Of a stretch of DNA of 6,198 bases, positions 1 through 6,129 are shown piece by piece. The number at the start of each line of letters is the position of its first letter. The first letter of the stretch is position 1. A program made the translations under genes and the position numbers. The notes under the pieces were generated by a model. The model made no database searches, had not been told where the DNA came from, and worked only from the letters and a program-made list of their open reading frames with translations. Origin of the DNA: Actinomycetes bacterium (GTDB lineage Bacteria; Actinomycetota; Actinomycetes; Mycobacteriales; Mycobacteriaceae); assembly GCA_023415515.1 (NCBI GenBank), contig JAEZKH010000385.1, positions 1-6,198 of the forward strand, in the 5' to 3' direction.

Positions 1-2
1 GC

Positions 3-560
3 TTAGGGCTGCTGCTGGTGCTGCTCGGTCGGTGTCTCGTCGGCCGGTGCGTCGGGATGACGCACCGCGGCGAACACGTCGGTGTCGGCGCGGTCCTCGT
101 CACCCGCGGCCGTGCCGTGATGCCGACGCGGCGTGTCATCGGCATGCCGGTCGACGAGCCAGTGTCCGATCGCGACGCCCGCGATCGCGAAGACGAAGGT
201 CAGCAGCGCGGTGAACGCCGCGAACGTGGTGAGCTCGTTGATCAACCCACCGACATAGAGGCCCTTGAAGAAGAGCGAGATCAGCCATGCGACCGCGCCG
301 CTGACGAGTCCGGCGAACAGACCGGCGAGCAGCCACGTCATCGCGAGATCTTCGCGACGGTCGGGATCGGGGTTGGCGCGCGCGTCGGCGCGACCGTCGA
401 CGAAGCCCCACACGAACACCACGACCGCGTAGATGACGACCAGAGTGATGCTGATCAGGCCGGCCTTGGTTTCCCAGGCGTTGATCGCAGCGCCCTGCAC
501 CAACCGGATGAAGACCATCAGGGCCGCGAACACCAGTCCGCGCAGCAACCACTTACTCAT
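3..560 (-). CDS. B-4DMT-type four-helix membrane protein (Rv2536-like)
   Basis: This is a complete 185-residue gene that starts at ATG (558-560) and ends with TAA (3-5). Four hydrophobic segments are visible, at about residues 5-25, 34-54, 72-98 and 112-136. A hydrophilic loop at about 55-71, rich in Asp and Arg, separates the second and third. The tail from about 138 to 185 is polar, rich in His, Asp, Glu and Thr, and ends in a short Gln run; it is probably cytosolic and disordered. The position divergent from pepQ matches Rv2536 in M. tuberculosis, whose family is named B-4DMT transporter. That name rests on topology, and I know of no demonstrated substrate. An AGGTGAGG ribosome binding site lies 4 nt before the ATG and supports this start. 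The integral membrane call is firm; transport function is inference. Confidence 0.85.
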   Translation of the reverse strand: MSKWLLRGLVFAALMVFIRLVQGAAINAWETKAGLISITLVVIYAVVVFVWGFVDGRADARANPDPDRREDLAMTWLLAGLFAGLVSGAVAWLISLFFKGLYVGGLINELTTFAAFTALLTFVFAIAGVAIGHWLVDRHADDTPRRHHGTAAGDEDRADTDVFAAVRHPDAPADETPTEQHQQQP

Positions 561-564
561 GGGG

Positions 565-572
565 CCTCACCT
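565..572 (-). promoter_or_regulatory. Ribosome binding site of the membrane protein gene
   Basis: On the minus strand AGGTGAGG ends 4 nt before the ATG at 560. It decides the start codon. It overlaps the candidate -10 box TAAGGT (574-569), so only one of the two can serve this gene in a given transcript. Confidence 0.5.
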
Positions 573-574
573 TA
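569..574 (-). promoter_or_regulatory. Candidate -10 box TAAGGT for the membrane protein gene
   Basis: TAAGGT fits the mycobacterial TANNNT -10 pattern and lies 8 nt before the ATG, which would give a nearly leaderless mRNA. No convincing -35 is visible. It competes with the interpretation of the same bases as a Shine-Dalgarno sequence. If that reading is right, the true promoter lies further upstream, inside the start of pepQ. Confidence 0.25.
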
Positions 575-579
575 GCGAG

Positions 580-585
580 TAGCGT
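580..585 (+). promoter_or_regulatory. Candidate -10 box TAGCGT of the pepQ cluster
   Basis: TAGCGT matches TANNNT and ends 8 nt before the pepQ GTG. No Shine-Dalgarno sequence lies between them, so a leaderless or nearly leaderless transcript is the simplest reading. No good -35 hexamer is seen at the usual distance, which is common for mycobacterial promoters. It would drive pepQ and probably efp and nusB. Confidence 0.4.
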
Positions 586-593
586 CAACACCC

Positions 594-1676
594 GTGACCA
601 TATCCCAGCGCCGAGACCGGCTTCGGCGGCGGTTGGCGTCGGAGGGGCTCGACGCGATGCTGGTGACACGGCTGGTCAACGTCCGTTATCTGTCCGGCTT
701 CACCGGCTCGAACGCCGCGTTGCTCGTTCGCGCCGACGACGACACGCCGGTGCTGGCGACCGACGGGCGCTACCGGACCCAGGCGGCGCAGCAGGTGCCC
801 GACGCCGAAATCGTCATCGAGCGCGCCTGCGGGCCGTTTCTCACCGGCCGGGCCGCCGCCGACGGCGTGCGTCGACTGGGGTTCGAAAGCCACGTTGTGA
901 CCGTCGAAGGGTACGACTCGCTGGCGAAAGAAGCCTGCGACGTCGAACTGGTTCGCGCCGCAGGCATCGTCGAAGCGCTGCGCGAGGTCAAGGATGCCGG
1001 CGAGATCGCGCTGCTGCGACTGGCATGCGAGGCAGCCGACGCCGCACTGGCCGACCTCGTCGAACGAGGTGGTCTTCGACCCGGGCGGACCGAACGCGAG
1101 GTGGGCCGCGAACTGGAGTCGCTGATGCTCGATCACGGCGCGGACGGGGCGTCGTTCGAGACGATCGTTGCGGCCGGCGCCAACTCCGCGATCCCGCACC
1201 ACCGGCCAACGGACGCCGTCCTCGCCGCGGGCGACTTCGTCAAGATCGACTTCGGCGCGCTGGTGTGCGGATACCACTCGGACATGACGCGCACCTTTGT
1301 GCTCGGGCCCGCGGCGCAGTGGCAATTGGACCTCTACGAACTCGTCGCCGCCGCACAGAAGGCGGGTCGCGACGCGGTCGGGCCCGGTGTCGCGCTGCGC
1401 GATGTGGACGCCGCGTCACGCCAGGTGATCGCCGACGCGGGCCATGCCGACCACTTCACCCACGGTCTCGGGCACGGCGTCGGCCTCGAGATCCACGAAG
1501 CGCCGGGAATCAACGCGACGGCCGCCGGTAGGATGCTTGCTGGCTCTGCGGTGACTGTGGAGCCCGGTATCTACTTGCCCGATCGCGGCGGTGTCCGCAT
1601 CGAGGACACGCTGGTGGTCTGCGAGGAAGCGCCCGACCTGCTTACCCGGTTCCCCAAGGAACTGGCCATTCTGTAG
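594..1676 (+). CDS. pepQ: Xaa-Pro dipeptidase/aminopeptidase (M24 metallopeptidase) PepQ
   Basis: This 360-residue cytosolic peptidase is predicted to hydrolyse X-Pro bonds in peptides. The N-terminal creatinase-like domain covers about residues 1-130 and contains RYLSGFTGSN (31-40). The pita-bread catalytic domain covers about 140-355. The five dinuclear-metal ligands of the family are all visible: D219 (KIDFGA), D230 (HSDMTRTF), H294 (HGLGHGVG), E323 (TVEPGIY) and E337 (RIEDTL). H202/H203 in PHHRPTD and H301 are in family-typical positions. The C-terminus RFPKELAIL is that of mycobacterial PepQ. The protein is slightly shorter than the roughly 372 residues I recall for M. tuberculosis; the difference seems to be a shorter linker before the last 15 residues. 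The GTG start has no Shine-Dalgarno and aligns with the M. tuberculosis start (MT.SQRRD). It is first of a cluster, with efp 25 bp downstream. Confidence 0.95.
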   Translation: MTISQRRDRLRRRLASEGLDAMLVTRLVNVRYLSGFTGSNAALLVRADDDTPVLATDGRYRTQAAQQVPDAEIVIERACGPFLTGRAAADGVRRLGFESHVVTVEGYDSLAKEACDVELVRAAGIVEALREVKDAGEIALLRLACEAADAALADLVERGGLRPGRTEREVGRELESLMLDHGADGASFETIVAAGANSAIPHHRPTDAVLAAGDFVKIDFGALVCGYHSDMTRTFVLGPAAQWQLDLYELVAAAQKAGRDAVGPGVALRDVDAASRQVIADAGHADHFTHGLGHGVGLEIHEAPGINATAAGRMLAGSAVTVEPGIYLPDRGGVRIEDTLVVCEEAPDLLTRFPKELAIL

Positions 1677-1685
1677 TTGAGAGAC

Positions 1686-1691
1686 GAGGAG
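1686..1691 (+). promoter_or_regulatory. Ribosome binding site of efp
   Basis: GAGGAG lies 10 nt before the GTG start of efp. The spacing is slightly long, but this is the only purine-rich Shine-Dalgarno candidate in the 25-bp pepQ-efp gap, and it supports the GTG at 1702. Confidence 0.6.
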
Positions 1692-1701
1692 TAGTACCGC
1701 C

Positions 1702-2262
1702 GTGGCATCGACCGCCGACTTCAAGAACGGGCTCGTGCTGAACATCGACGGCCAGTTGTGGTCCATCGTCGAGTTCCAGCACGTCAAACCGGGCAAGGGC
1801 CCCGCGTTCGTGCGCACGAAGCTCAAGAACGTGCTCTCGGGCAAGGTCGTCGACAAGACGTTCAACGCGGGGGTCAAGGTCGAGACCGCAACGGTCGACC
1901 GCCGCGACACCACCTATCTCTACAAGGACGGCTCGGACTTCGTGTTCATGGACAGCCAGGACTACGAGCAACACCACCTGCCGGAATCGTTGGTCGGTGA
2001 AGACGCCCGTTTCCTCCTGGAGAACCTTCCGGTGCAGGTCGCCTTCCACAACGGCACGCCGCTCTACATCGAACTGCCCGTAACCGTCGAGATGGAGGTC
2101 ACCCACACCGAGCCCGGCTTGCAGGGCGACCGGTCCAGCGCGGGCACCAAGCCGGCCACCGTCGAGACGGGCGCGGAGATCCAGGTGCCGTTGTTCATCA
2201 ACACCGGTGACAAACTCAAGATCGACTCGCGCGACGGCAGCTACCTGGGTCGCGTGAATTGA
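1702..2262 (+). CDS. efp: Translation elongation factor P (PGKGP-loop type)
   Basis: EF-P binds between the P and E sites of ribosomes stalled on consecutive prolines and stimulates peptide bond formation. The 186-residue length is normal. The KOW-like domain I spans about residues 1-64 and the two OB domains about 67-126 and 129-186. The domain I loop that reaches the peptidyl-tRNA reads P30-G31-K32-G33-P34, with K32 equivalent to the lysine modified in E. coli. The palindromic PGKGP loop is typical of Actinobacteria, where EF-P is reported to work without lysine modification; no epmA/epmB-like gene is seen here. The EF-P signature runs from K150 to G169. The GTG start follows GAGGAG. It is probably co-transcribed with pepQ, and its stop codon overlaps the nusB start, which indicates translational coupling. 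Confidence 0.97.
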   Translation: MASTADFKNGLVLNIDGQLWSIVEFQHVKPGKGPAFVRTKLKNVLSGKVVDKTFNAGVKVETATVDRRDTTYLYKDGSDFVFMDSQDYEQHHLPESLVGEDARFLLENLPVQVAFHNGTPLYIELPVTVEMEVTHTEPGLQGDRSSAGTKPATVETGAEIQVPLFINTGDKLKIDSRDGSYLGRVN

Positions 2263-2741
2263 CCAAACCCAAGCCCGACCGGGGTCGCCACCAGGCCCGT
2301 AAGCGGGCCGTCGATCTGCTGTTCGAGGCGGAGGCGAGGGGCATCACGCCGGCGGAAGCCGCCGAATCGCGAGAGCTGTTGGCGCAGAGCCAATCCGACG
2401 TGTCGCCGTTGAATCCCTACACGATCACGGTCGCCAAGGGAGTGACGCAGCACGCCGCTCACATCGATGACCTGATCTCGTCGCATCTGCAGGGGTGGAC
2501 GCTGGATCGGTTGCCCGCCGTCGACAGGGCGATCCTGCGGGTGGCGGTCTGGGAGTTGTTGCACGCCGACGACGTTCCCGAACCGGTCGCCGTCGACGAG
2601 GCCGTCGAATTGGCCAAGCATCTGTCCACCGACGACTCGCCAGGGTTCGTCAACGGCGTGCTCGGCCAGGTGATGCTGGTGACGCCGCAGATTCGGGCGG
2701 CGTCGGCGGCGATCCGGGCGGACCAGAGCGTTTCCGACTAG
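2259..2741 (+). CDS. nusB: Transcription antitermination factor NusB
   Basis: NusB pairs with NusE (ribosomal protein S10) and binds boxA RNA, mainly to keep RNA polymerase processive on rRNA operons. This 160-residue all-helical protein shows the N-terminal arginine-rich segment RGRHQARKRAV (8-18) used for RNA contact. It also has the core WTLDRLPAVDRAILRVAVWEL (80-100) and the C-terminal STDDSPGFVNGVLG (123-136). The start is TTG, in the string AATTGA: the TTG overlaps the efp TGA by 4 nt and no strong Shine-Dalgarno precedes it, so expression probably depends on termination-reinitiation after efp. No other in-frame start lies upstream, and this one gives the N-terminal length I recall for M. 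tuberculosis NusB. The final 10-15 residues vary in the family. Confidence 0.95.
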   Translation: MTKPKPDRGRHQARKRAVDLLFEAEARGITPAEAAESRELLAQSQSDVSPLNPYTITVAKGVTQHAAHIDDLISSHLQGWTLDRLPAVDRAILRVAVWELLHADDVPEPVAVDEAVELAKHLSTDDSPGFVNGVLGQVMLVTPQIRAASAAIRADQSVSD

Positions 2742-2761
2742 ATCGGCTTCGCGGTCGCTTC

Positions 2762-2767
2762 TAGTCT
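2762..2767 (+). promoter_or_regulatory. -10 box TAGTCT, leaderless promoter of the 2774 gene
   Basis: TAGTCT matches TANNNT and is followed by exactly 6 nt and then the A of the ATG at 2774. That is the geometry of mycobacterial leaderless promoters, where the A would be +1. The 32-bp gap after nusB contains no Shine-Dalgarno and no clear -35. Confidence 0.55.
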
Positions 2768-2773
2768 TGTGCG

Positions 2774-3313
2774 ATGGCCACACCGCAGGACTGGGCGCCG
2801 TATTACAGCATCGAGGACGCCGCCAAGGTCTATCTGCGGGACCCGATTGTGGCGCTAGACCAACTGCGTGGCATCGTCGACTTTCCGTCGATCCAGTCCT
2901 TCTTCATGTCGCGCCGGGCGACCGAGGAGTCCTGGGGTGAGGCGCTGGCGCAGGAGGTCGTGCTCACCGACGGTCGACGGCTGATCATGTGGCGCGCCGA
3001 CGACGGCACGTCGATCGTCGAAGAACGGCAGCGTCAGGTGCTCAACGCCTCGGTGCGCACGATTCTGCTGTCGACGATCAGCGACCACATCCTGACGACG
3101 GAGTTCGACATTCTCGACGACGGCACCCGACGGTTGTCGGAGGTCCGGTTGCGGATGTACACCCAACTCATCACGCGAAGCCACGAGAAGTCGGCCACGG
3201 ACACCGACTACTTCTGCGAGTCGTTCCGCTACGACAAGTCGGTCGAAAACGGGGGACTGGCCCAGATGGAGCGGCTGCTCCAGTTCGGCAGGGTGTTGTC
3301 CCGCTGCATGTAG
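2774..3313 (+). CDS. Conserved-looking hypothetical protein downstream of nusB
   Basis: This is a 179-residue protein of unknown function that I do not assign to a named family. It occupies the place of Rv2532c in M. tuberculosis, but I cannot confirm homology. No signal peptide, membrane segment or cysteine cluster is present; only C148 and C178 are seen, so it is probably cytosolic. The N-terminal third is helical (IEDAAKVYLRDPIVALDQL, 13-31). It is followed by charged, strand-like stretches at 61-74 (EVVLTDGRRLIMWR), 80-85, 96-116 and 121-136, then DYFCESFRYDKS (145-156) and a C-terminal helix (162-179). Codon use is normal for the region. The start is ATG, apparently leaderless from the TAGTCT box, so it can be expressed independently of efp-nusB while probably also receiving read-through. 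Confidence 0.85.
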   Translation: MATPQDWAPYYSIEDAAKVYLRDPIVALDQLRGIVDFPSIQSFFMSRRATEESWGEALAQEVVLTDGRRLIMWRADDGTSIVEERQRQVLNASVRTILLSTISDHILTTEFDILDDGTRRLSEVRLRMYTQLITRSHEKSATDTDYFCESFRYDKSVENGGLAQMERLLQFGRVLSRCM

Positions 3314-3314
3314 C

Positions 3315-3498
3315 TCACCCGATCGAATAGTCAGGCAACGCAATCGAATCGGCGACCTTGAACCAGAGTCGGGAGGCGATCGGGCGAAACGGCCAGCGCT
3401 GCATCCACTTCATCGAAATCGGCCGCAGCGTAGCCGTCGGCAAACGTCACGTCGACACCGGGGGCGTGTGGCGTCAACTTTGAATTGAAGTAGCGCAC
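3315..3498 (-). pseudogene. Possible decayed gene or small ORF in the 257-bp gap
   Basis: Two overlapping minus-strand reading frames in this gap look more protein-like than chance. One is a 55-codon ORF from GTG (3498-3496) to TGA (3333-3331), containing GVDVTFADGYAAADFDEVDA. The other ends at TGA (3317-3315) and reads MKWMQRWPFRPIASRLWFK in its middle, but an in-frame stop near 3437 leaves it without a proper start. They differ by one base of frame, as expected if a former 3' gene end suffered an indel near 3415-3430. My hand count for the 55-codon frame is GC1 about 71%, GC2 50% and GC3 63%, too weak for an intact mycobacterial gene. No Shine-Dalgarno precedes the GTG. I do not recognise the family, and chance is a real alternative. 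Confidence 0.2.
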
Positions 3499-3530
3499 TA
3501 CCTACGTCTTCGTCTTGAGCACGGACAACG

Positions 3531-3557
3531 ATCGGTTTGCGGAATTTCCCAAACGAT
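3531..3557 (+). repeat. Bulged 12-bp inverted repeat before the 3571 gene
   Basis: The right arm TTCCCAAACGAT (3546-3557) is the exact reverse complement of the left arm ATCGTTTGGGAA (3531-3544), once two single bases, G35xx at 3535 and C at 3540, are treated as bulges. T3545 is at the centre. As RNA the outer end can extend by G3530-U3558 and C3529-G3559, so it touches the first G of the Shine-Dalgarno sequence. It could be an operator or a 5'-UTR hairpin that controls ribosome access. Confidence 0.5.
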
Positions 3558-3558
3558 T

Positions 3559-3564
3559 GGAGGG
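3559..3564 (+). promoter_or_regulatory. Ribosome binding site of the 3571 gene
   Basis: GGAGGG lies 6 nt before the ATG at 3571. It is the best Shine-Dalgarno in the window and fixes the start codon. It directly abuts the inverted repeat upstream. I could not find a convincing promoter in the preceding 100 bp. Confidence 0.75.
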
Positions 3565-3570
3565 TCCACG

Positions 3571-4899
3571 ATGTATCAGGGAATTCGCCCCCTTGTAACC
3601 AGCGGCATAGCGCTCGTCGGCGCCGGCGTGATCGCGGTGTCGCCGGTGACCGTGCCGCCGCCAGAGGTGCAGGTCCCGTCACTGCCTGCAACGCAACACG
3701 TTGTCGAGATGTCGAATCTTCAGTTGGCCGGCCTCGCAGAGGACTTGGCGAGATTCGTCGACGCCGTGGTCAATGTGCCTGGGTCAGCGATTCAGAATTA
3801 CGATTCGGCGTTGGAGATGCTTCGTCTGAACCTCGACAACGCGAGTTCGACCCGGCAGGTGCTCGGAGCGCTTGGATTGGGCCTCGGCCAACTCTATTCA
3901 GCACCGATCAGGGCACTTCTCGACCCGTTGGTGGTCAACGTTCCACCGCAGGATGCCGCTAATCAGTGGGATCTGATCGATGCGGCGTTGTTGACGATCA
4001 GAGATCTCGCGGACGACCCGCTGAACCTGCCCTTGATCCCCGCCGACTTGCTGTTCATCTGGGGTTTCGGATACTCCCCGGCGCAGGCCGCGACGCTGAT
4101 CGCCACCGGTTACCTCGTCAAACCCCTGGTGCTGGCGTATCCCTTCGTGGCGGCATTGGCCAACATGCTGCCCGCTCCCTTCGGCGGTGACATCTTCGCT
4201 GCCGACGCCGACACGCAGGGCCTGATCTTCAGCAGTTACTGGCGCCTTTACGCGGGGGCGCAAAGCATCATCGGCGACCTCGTCGGTCCTCCTGAGCAGC
4301 AACAGATGATCCAGGCGAAGGAGACCATCACTGCTGTGAAGGTCGCTGATGATCCCGGCAACCTCGCGCTAGACGATGTGCGGCGGGTCGGCGCGTACCT
4401 CGAGCAGGGGCGACCGCTCGATGCCGTCCGCCTGTTGGCGAGCCACGCGCTTATGCTGCCAACGGAACTGGTGTCGATACCGGTGAGCCTCGGAGCGGCA
4501 TTCCTGCCGCCGCCGGTTGGCGGTGTCCTGGATCCGTCCGCTCCTGCCGAAGAGCGTGGCCTGGCGGCAAACGGATATATCCGCAGCGTCGATGTCGTCA
4601 GCTCGAGAGCTGCCCGAATCGGTCCGCAGACCAACGTCGACGACATCAACAACGCGGGCGCGAAGAAGGATGCCGACGACCCCGCGACCGGTAACCAGGT
4701 CGTCAAGGGGGATAACGATCCGCCGAGAGCCGGCGCCAACGCCCGAGCCGTTGTGAAAGAGGTTCGCAACGGGATCCGTCAGACGATCAAGGATGTCCGC
4801 CAGGGCGTCCGCGACGTGGTGAAGTCGGTTACGGGCCTTGGCAAGAAGAAGGAAGCCAAGACCGAAGCCAACAACGAAACGCCGAAACCGGCGGAGTGA
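3571..4899 (+). CDS. Predicted exported hypothetical protein with lysine-rich 11-mer tail
   Basis: The product is 442 residues and its function is unknown. A positively charged start (R6) followed by a hydrophobic stretch (about 8-25, VTSGIALVGAGVIAV) and a Pro-rich segment (PPPEVQVPSLPA, 29-40) resembles a secretion signal or N-terminal anchor. This arrangement occurs in a family of hypothetical proteins common in environmental mycobacteria. The middle (about 95-125 and 155-203) is hydrophobic and Ala/Leu/Pro-rich, and residues 280-320 continue this with a second PPP at 313-315. From about 355 it turns polar and disordered. It ends in three tandem 11-residue units, KEVRNGIRQTI (396-406), KDVRQGVRDVV (407-417) and KSVTGLGKKKE (418-428), then a Lys/Glu/Pro tail. 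Five Arg residues use AGA/AGG (61, 114, 144, 346, 386), and ATA and GTA codons occur early, which is unusual for the locus and suggests an accessory gene. It is convergent with the hydrolase gene, 18 bp away. Confidence 0.85.
   Translation: MYQGIRPLVTSGIALVGAGVIAVSPVTVPPPEVQVPSLPATQHVVEMSNLQLAGLAEDLARFVDAVVNVPGSAIQNYDSALEMLRLNLDNASSTRQVLGALGLGLGQLYSAPIRALLDPLVVNVPPQDAANQWDLIDAALLTIRDLADDPLNLPLIPADLLFIWGFGYSPAQAATLIATGYLVKPLVLAYPFVAALANMLPAPFGGDIFAADADTQGLIFSSYWRLYAGAQSIIGDLVGPPEQQQMIQAKETITAVKVADDPGNLALDDVRRVGAYLEQGRPLDAVRLLASHALMLPTELVSIPVSLGAAFLPPPVGGVLDPSAPAEERGLAANGYIRSVDVVSSRAARIGPQTNVDDINNAGAKKDADDPATGNQVVKGDNDPPRAGANARAVVKEVRNGIRQTIKDVRQGVRDVVKSVTGLGKKKEAKTEANNETPKPAE
4756..4854 (+). 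repeat. Three diverged 33-bp units coding an 11-residue repeat
   Basis: Units at 4756-4788, 4789-4821 and 4822-4854 encode 11 residues each with the pattern K-x-V-R-x-G-[IV]-R-x-x-[IV]. The first two match well and the third keeps K-x-V and G before turning lysine-rich. An 11-residue period gives three helical turns, so a long amphipathic helix with one basic face is likely, as in membrane-surface-binding helices. Confidence 0.55.
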
Positions 4900-4917
4900 G
4901 ACCGGCCACTGTTCGGA

Positions 4918-6129
4918 CTAGAGGTTCAGCGCCTGATAGGTGCGTCGCACGAACTTCGGTTGCACCCCTTGGAGTTTCGCCAGCGAGGTGTTGCCCGCCA
5001 CCGCGGCGGCGGAGTCACCGGACATGTCTGGCTGATTCTGGATCAGATACACCAGGATCAGGTCCGCCGACGGATCGGCGAGCCACCACGTTCCGTACGC
5101 GCCAGGCCACGTGAAGGCGCCCTTACCACCGGGTCCGAACAACTGCCGTGACTTCGCAGGGTCCGTGACCACCGACAGGTTCAGGCCGAAGCCGCGGCCG
5201 ATCCAGTACGGCATGCCCAGGAACGGATGCTGCCGCTGTTCGTCTGTCAGCCGGTTGGTACGCATCAACCGCACCGACTCCTCGGACAGCACGCGTGTTC
5301 CGTCCACCGTTCCGAAACCGAGAAGCATCCGGATGAAACGCAGATAGTCGTCGGCCGTCGACCACAGACCTCCACCGCCGCTGCACAGCGGAGGGTCGCT
5401 GATGGGCGCGGGCCCCATCGAGTCGTGACGCAGCGTGTCGCCGTCGAGTCGGTACATCGTCGCCGCCCGCCGCCGACCGTCGGGTCCGACGCTGAATCCG
5501 GTGTCGGGCATGCCGACCGCTTCGAAGACGCGCTCCTTCAACACTTCGGCAAGCGGCTTGCCTTCCATGCGCGACAGCACTATGCCCAGCACGTCGGTCG
5601 ACACGCTGTAGGTCAGCCGCGCACCCGGTTGGTGGACCAGCGGAAGCCGGGCAAGATCGGCGAGCCACCCGTCCTGGTCCTGTCGGTGCGAGATCTTCGC
5701 GTACGCGCGGGCCAGCGGACCGAGCACCGAGAACGCGTATGCGAGACCGCTCCGATGGGTCATCAGATCGTCGATGGTGATCGGTCGCTGCGCGGGCACG
5801 GTGTCGTCGAGCGAGCCGCGGACGTCGACCATCACCCGGAGGTCGGACAGCTCCGGCAGCCACTTCGTCACCGGGTCGGTCAGCGCCAGCCTGCCTTCGT
5901 CGACCAGGGTCATCGCGGCCGCGACGGTGATGGGTTTCGTCATCGAGGCGATGCGGAACATGGTGTCGCGTTGCATCGGCAGCCGGGCCTCCACATCGCG
6001 GTAACCGAGTTCGTTGACCTGCAGGACCTCCCCGTTCTGCCACACCACCGTGACCGCGCCGGAGAGCAGGCCCGCGTCGATCGCCTCGGTCATGGACGTC
6101 CGGTTGCCGTCGAGATTCACCGACGCCAC
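4918..6129 (-). CDS. Serine hydrolase, class C beta-lactamase/family VIII esterase-like
   Basis: This is a complete 403-residue protein of the beta-lactamase-related serine hydrolase fold. It is more likely an esterase or peptide hydrolase than a resistance enzyme. The nucleophile motif S62-M-T-K65 gives Ser62 and Lys65, and Tyr174 in YSVS is the catalytic tyrosine. LMTHRSGL (122-129) and GGGGLWSTADDYLRF (251-265) are family hallmarks, and WPGAYGTWW (341-349) corresponds to the W-x-G motif that replaces KTG in family VIII esterases such as EstB. No signal peptide is visible, so it is probably cytosolic, similar in type to mycobacterial LipD/LipE/LipL; I cannot say which is closest. Start codons possible are GTG 6129 (used here), GTG 6120 and ATG 6093. 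None has a good Shine-Dalgarno, and 6120 fits a leaderless start 7 nt after TAACGT. The natural substrate is unknown. Confidence 0.9.
   Translation of the reverse strand: MASVNLDGNRTSMTEAIDAGLLSGAVTVVWQNGEVLQVNELGYRDVEARLPMQRDTMFRIASMTKPITVAAAMTLVDEGRLALTDPVTKWLPELSDLRVMVDVRGSLDDTVPAQRPITIDDLMTHRSGLAYAFSVLGPLARAYAKISHRQDQDGWLADLARLPLVHQPGARLTYSVSTDVLGIVLSRMEGKPLAEVLKERVFEAVGMPDTGFSVGPDGRRRAATMYRLDGDTLRHDSMGPAPISDPPLCSGGGGLWSTADDYLRFIRMLLGFGTVDGTRVLSEESVRLMRTNRLTDEQRQHPFLGMPYWIGRGFGLNLSVVTDPAKSRQLFGPGGKGAFTWPGAYGTWWLADPSADLILVYLIQNQPDMSGDSAAAVAGNTSLAKLQGVQPKFVRRTYQALNL

Noticed and set aside
7..25. GCT-rich trinucleotide run at the end of the membrane protein gene
   Set aside because: It encodes the short Gln-rich tail and is too short and interrupted to be treated as a repeat locus.
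18..575. Plus-strand 185-codon ORF opposite the membrane protein gene
   Set aside because: It mirrors the real gene almost exactly, its translation is Arg/Glu-rich without domains, and the minus-strand product has four clear membrane helices.
585..1325. Minus-strand 246-codon ORF opposite pepQ
   Set aside because: It is a high-GC shadow; pepQ in the opposite strand has all five metal ligands.
3319..3352. CCGAT...ATCGG repeat and two ATCGAAT copies 21 bp apart after the 2774 gene
   Set aside because: The stem is only 5 bp with a 24-nt loop and no U-run, too weak to call a terminator; the 7-bp direct copies are easily chance.
3410..3691. Minus-strand 93-codon ORF crossing the start of the 3571 gene
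   Set aside because: It overlaps the good ribosome site and start of the 442-codon gene, and its translation is Arg-rich and without recognisable features.
4900..4917. Search for a terminator between the convergent genes
   Set aside because: The 18-bp gap contains no stable hairpin; termination must occur inside the opposing genes or by Rho.
5123..6043. Minus-strand 306-codon ORF within the hydrolase gene in another frame
   Set aside because: It is a shadow frame of Arg/Ala-rich composition, while the other frame carries the SxxK and Tyr motifs.
4918..6129. Antibiotic-resistance beta-lactamase
   Set aside because: It lacks a signal peptide and the KTG triad; the WPGAYG motif and overall pattern point to an esterase-type member of the fold.
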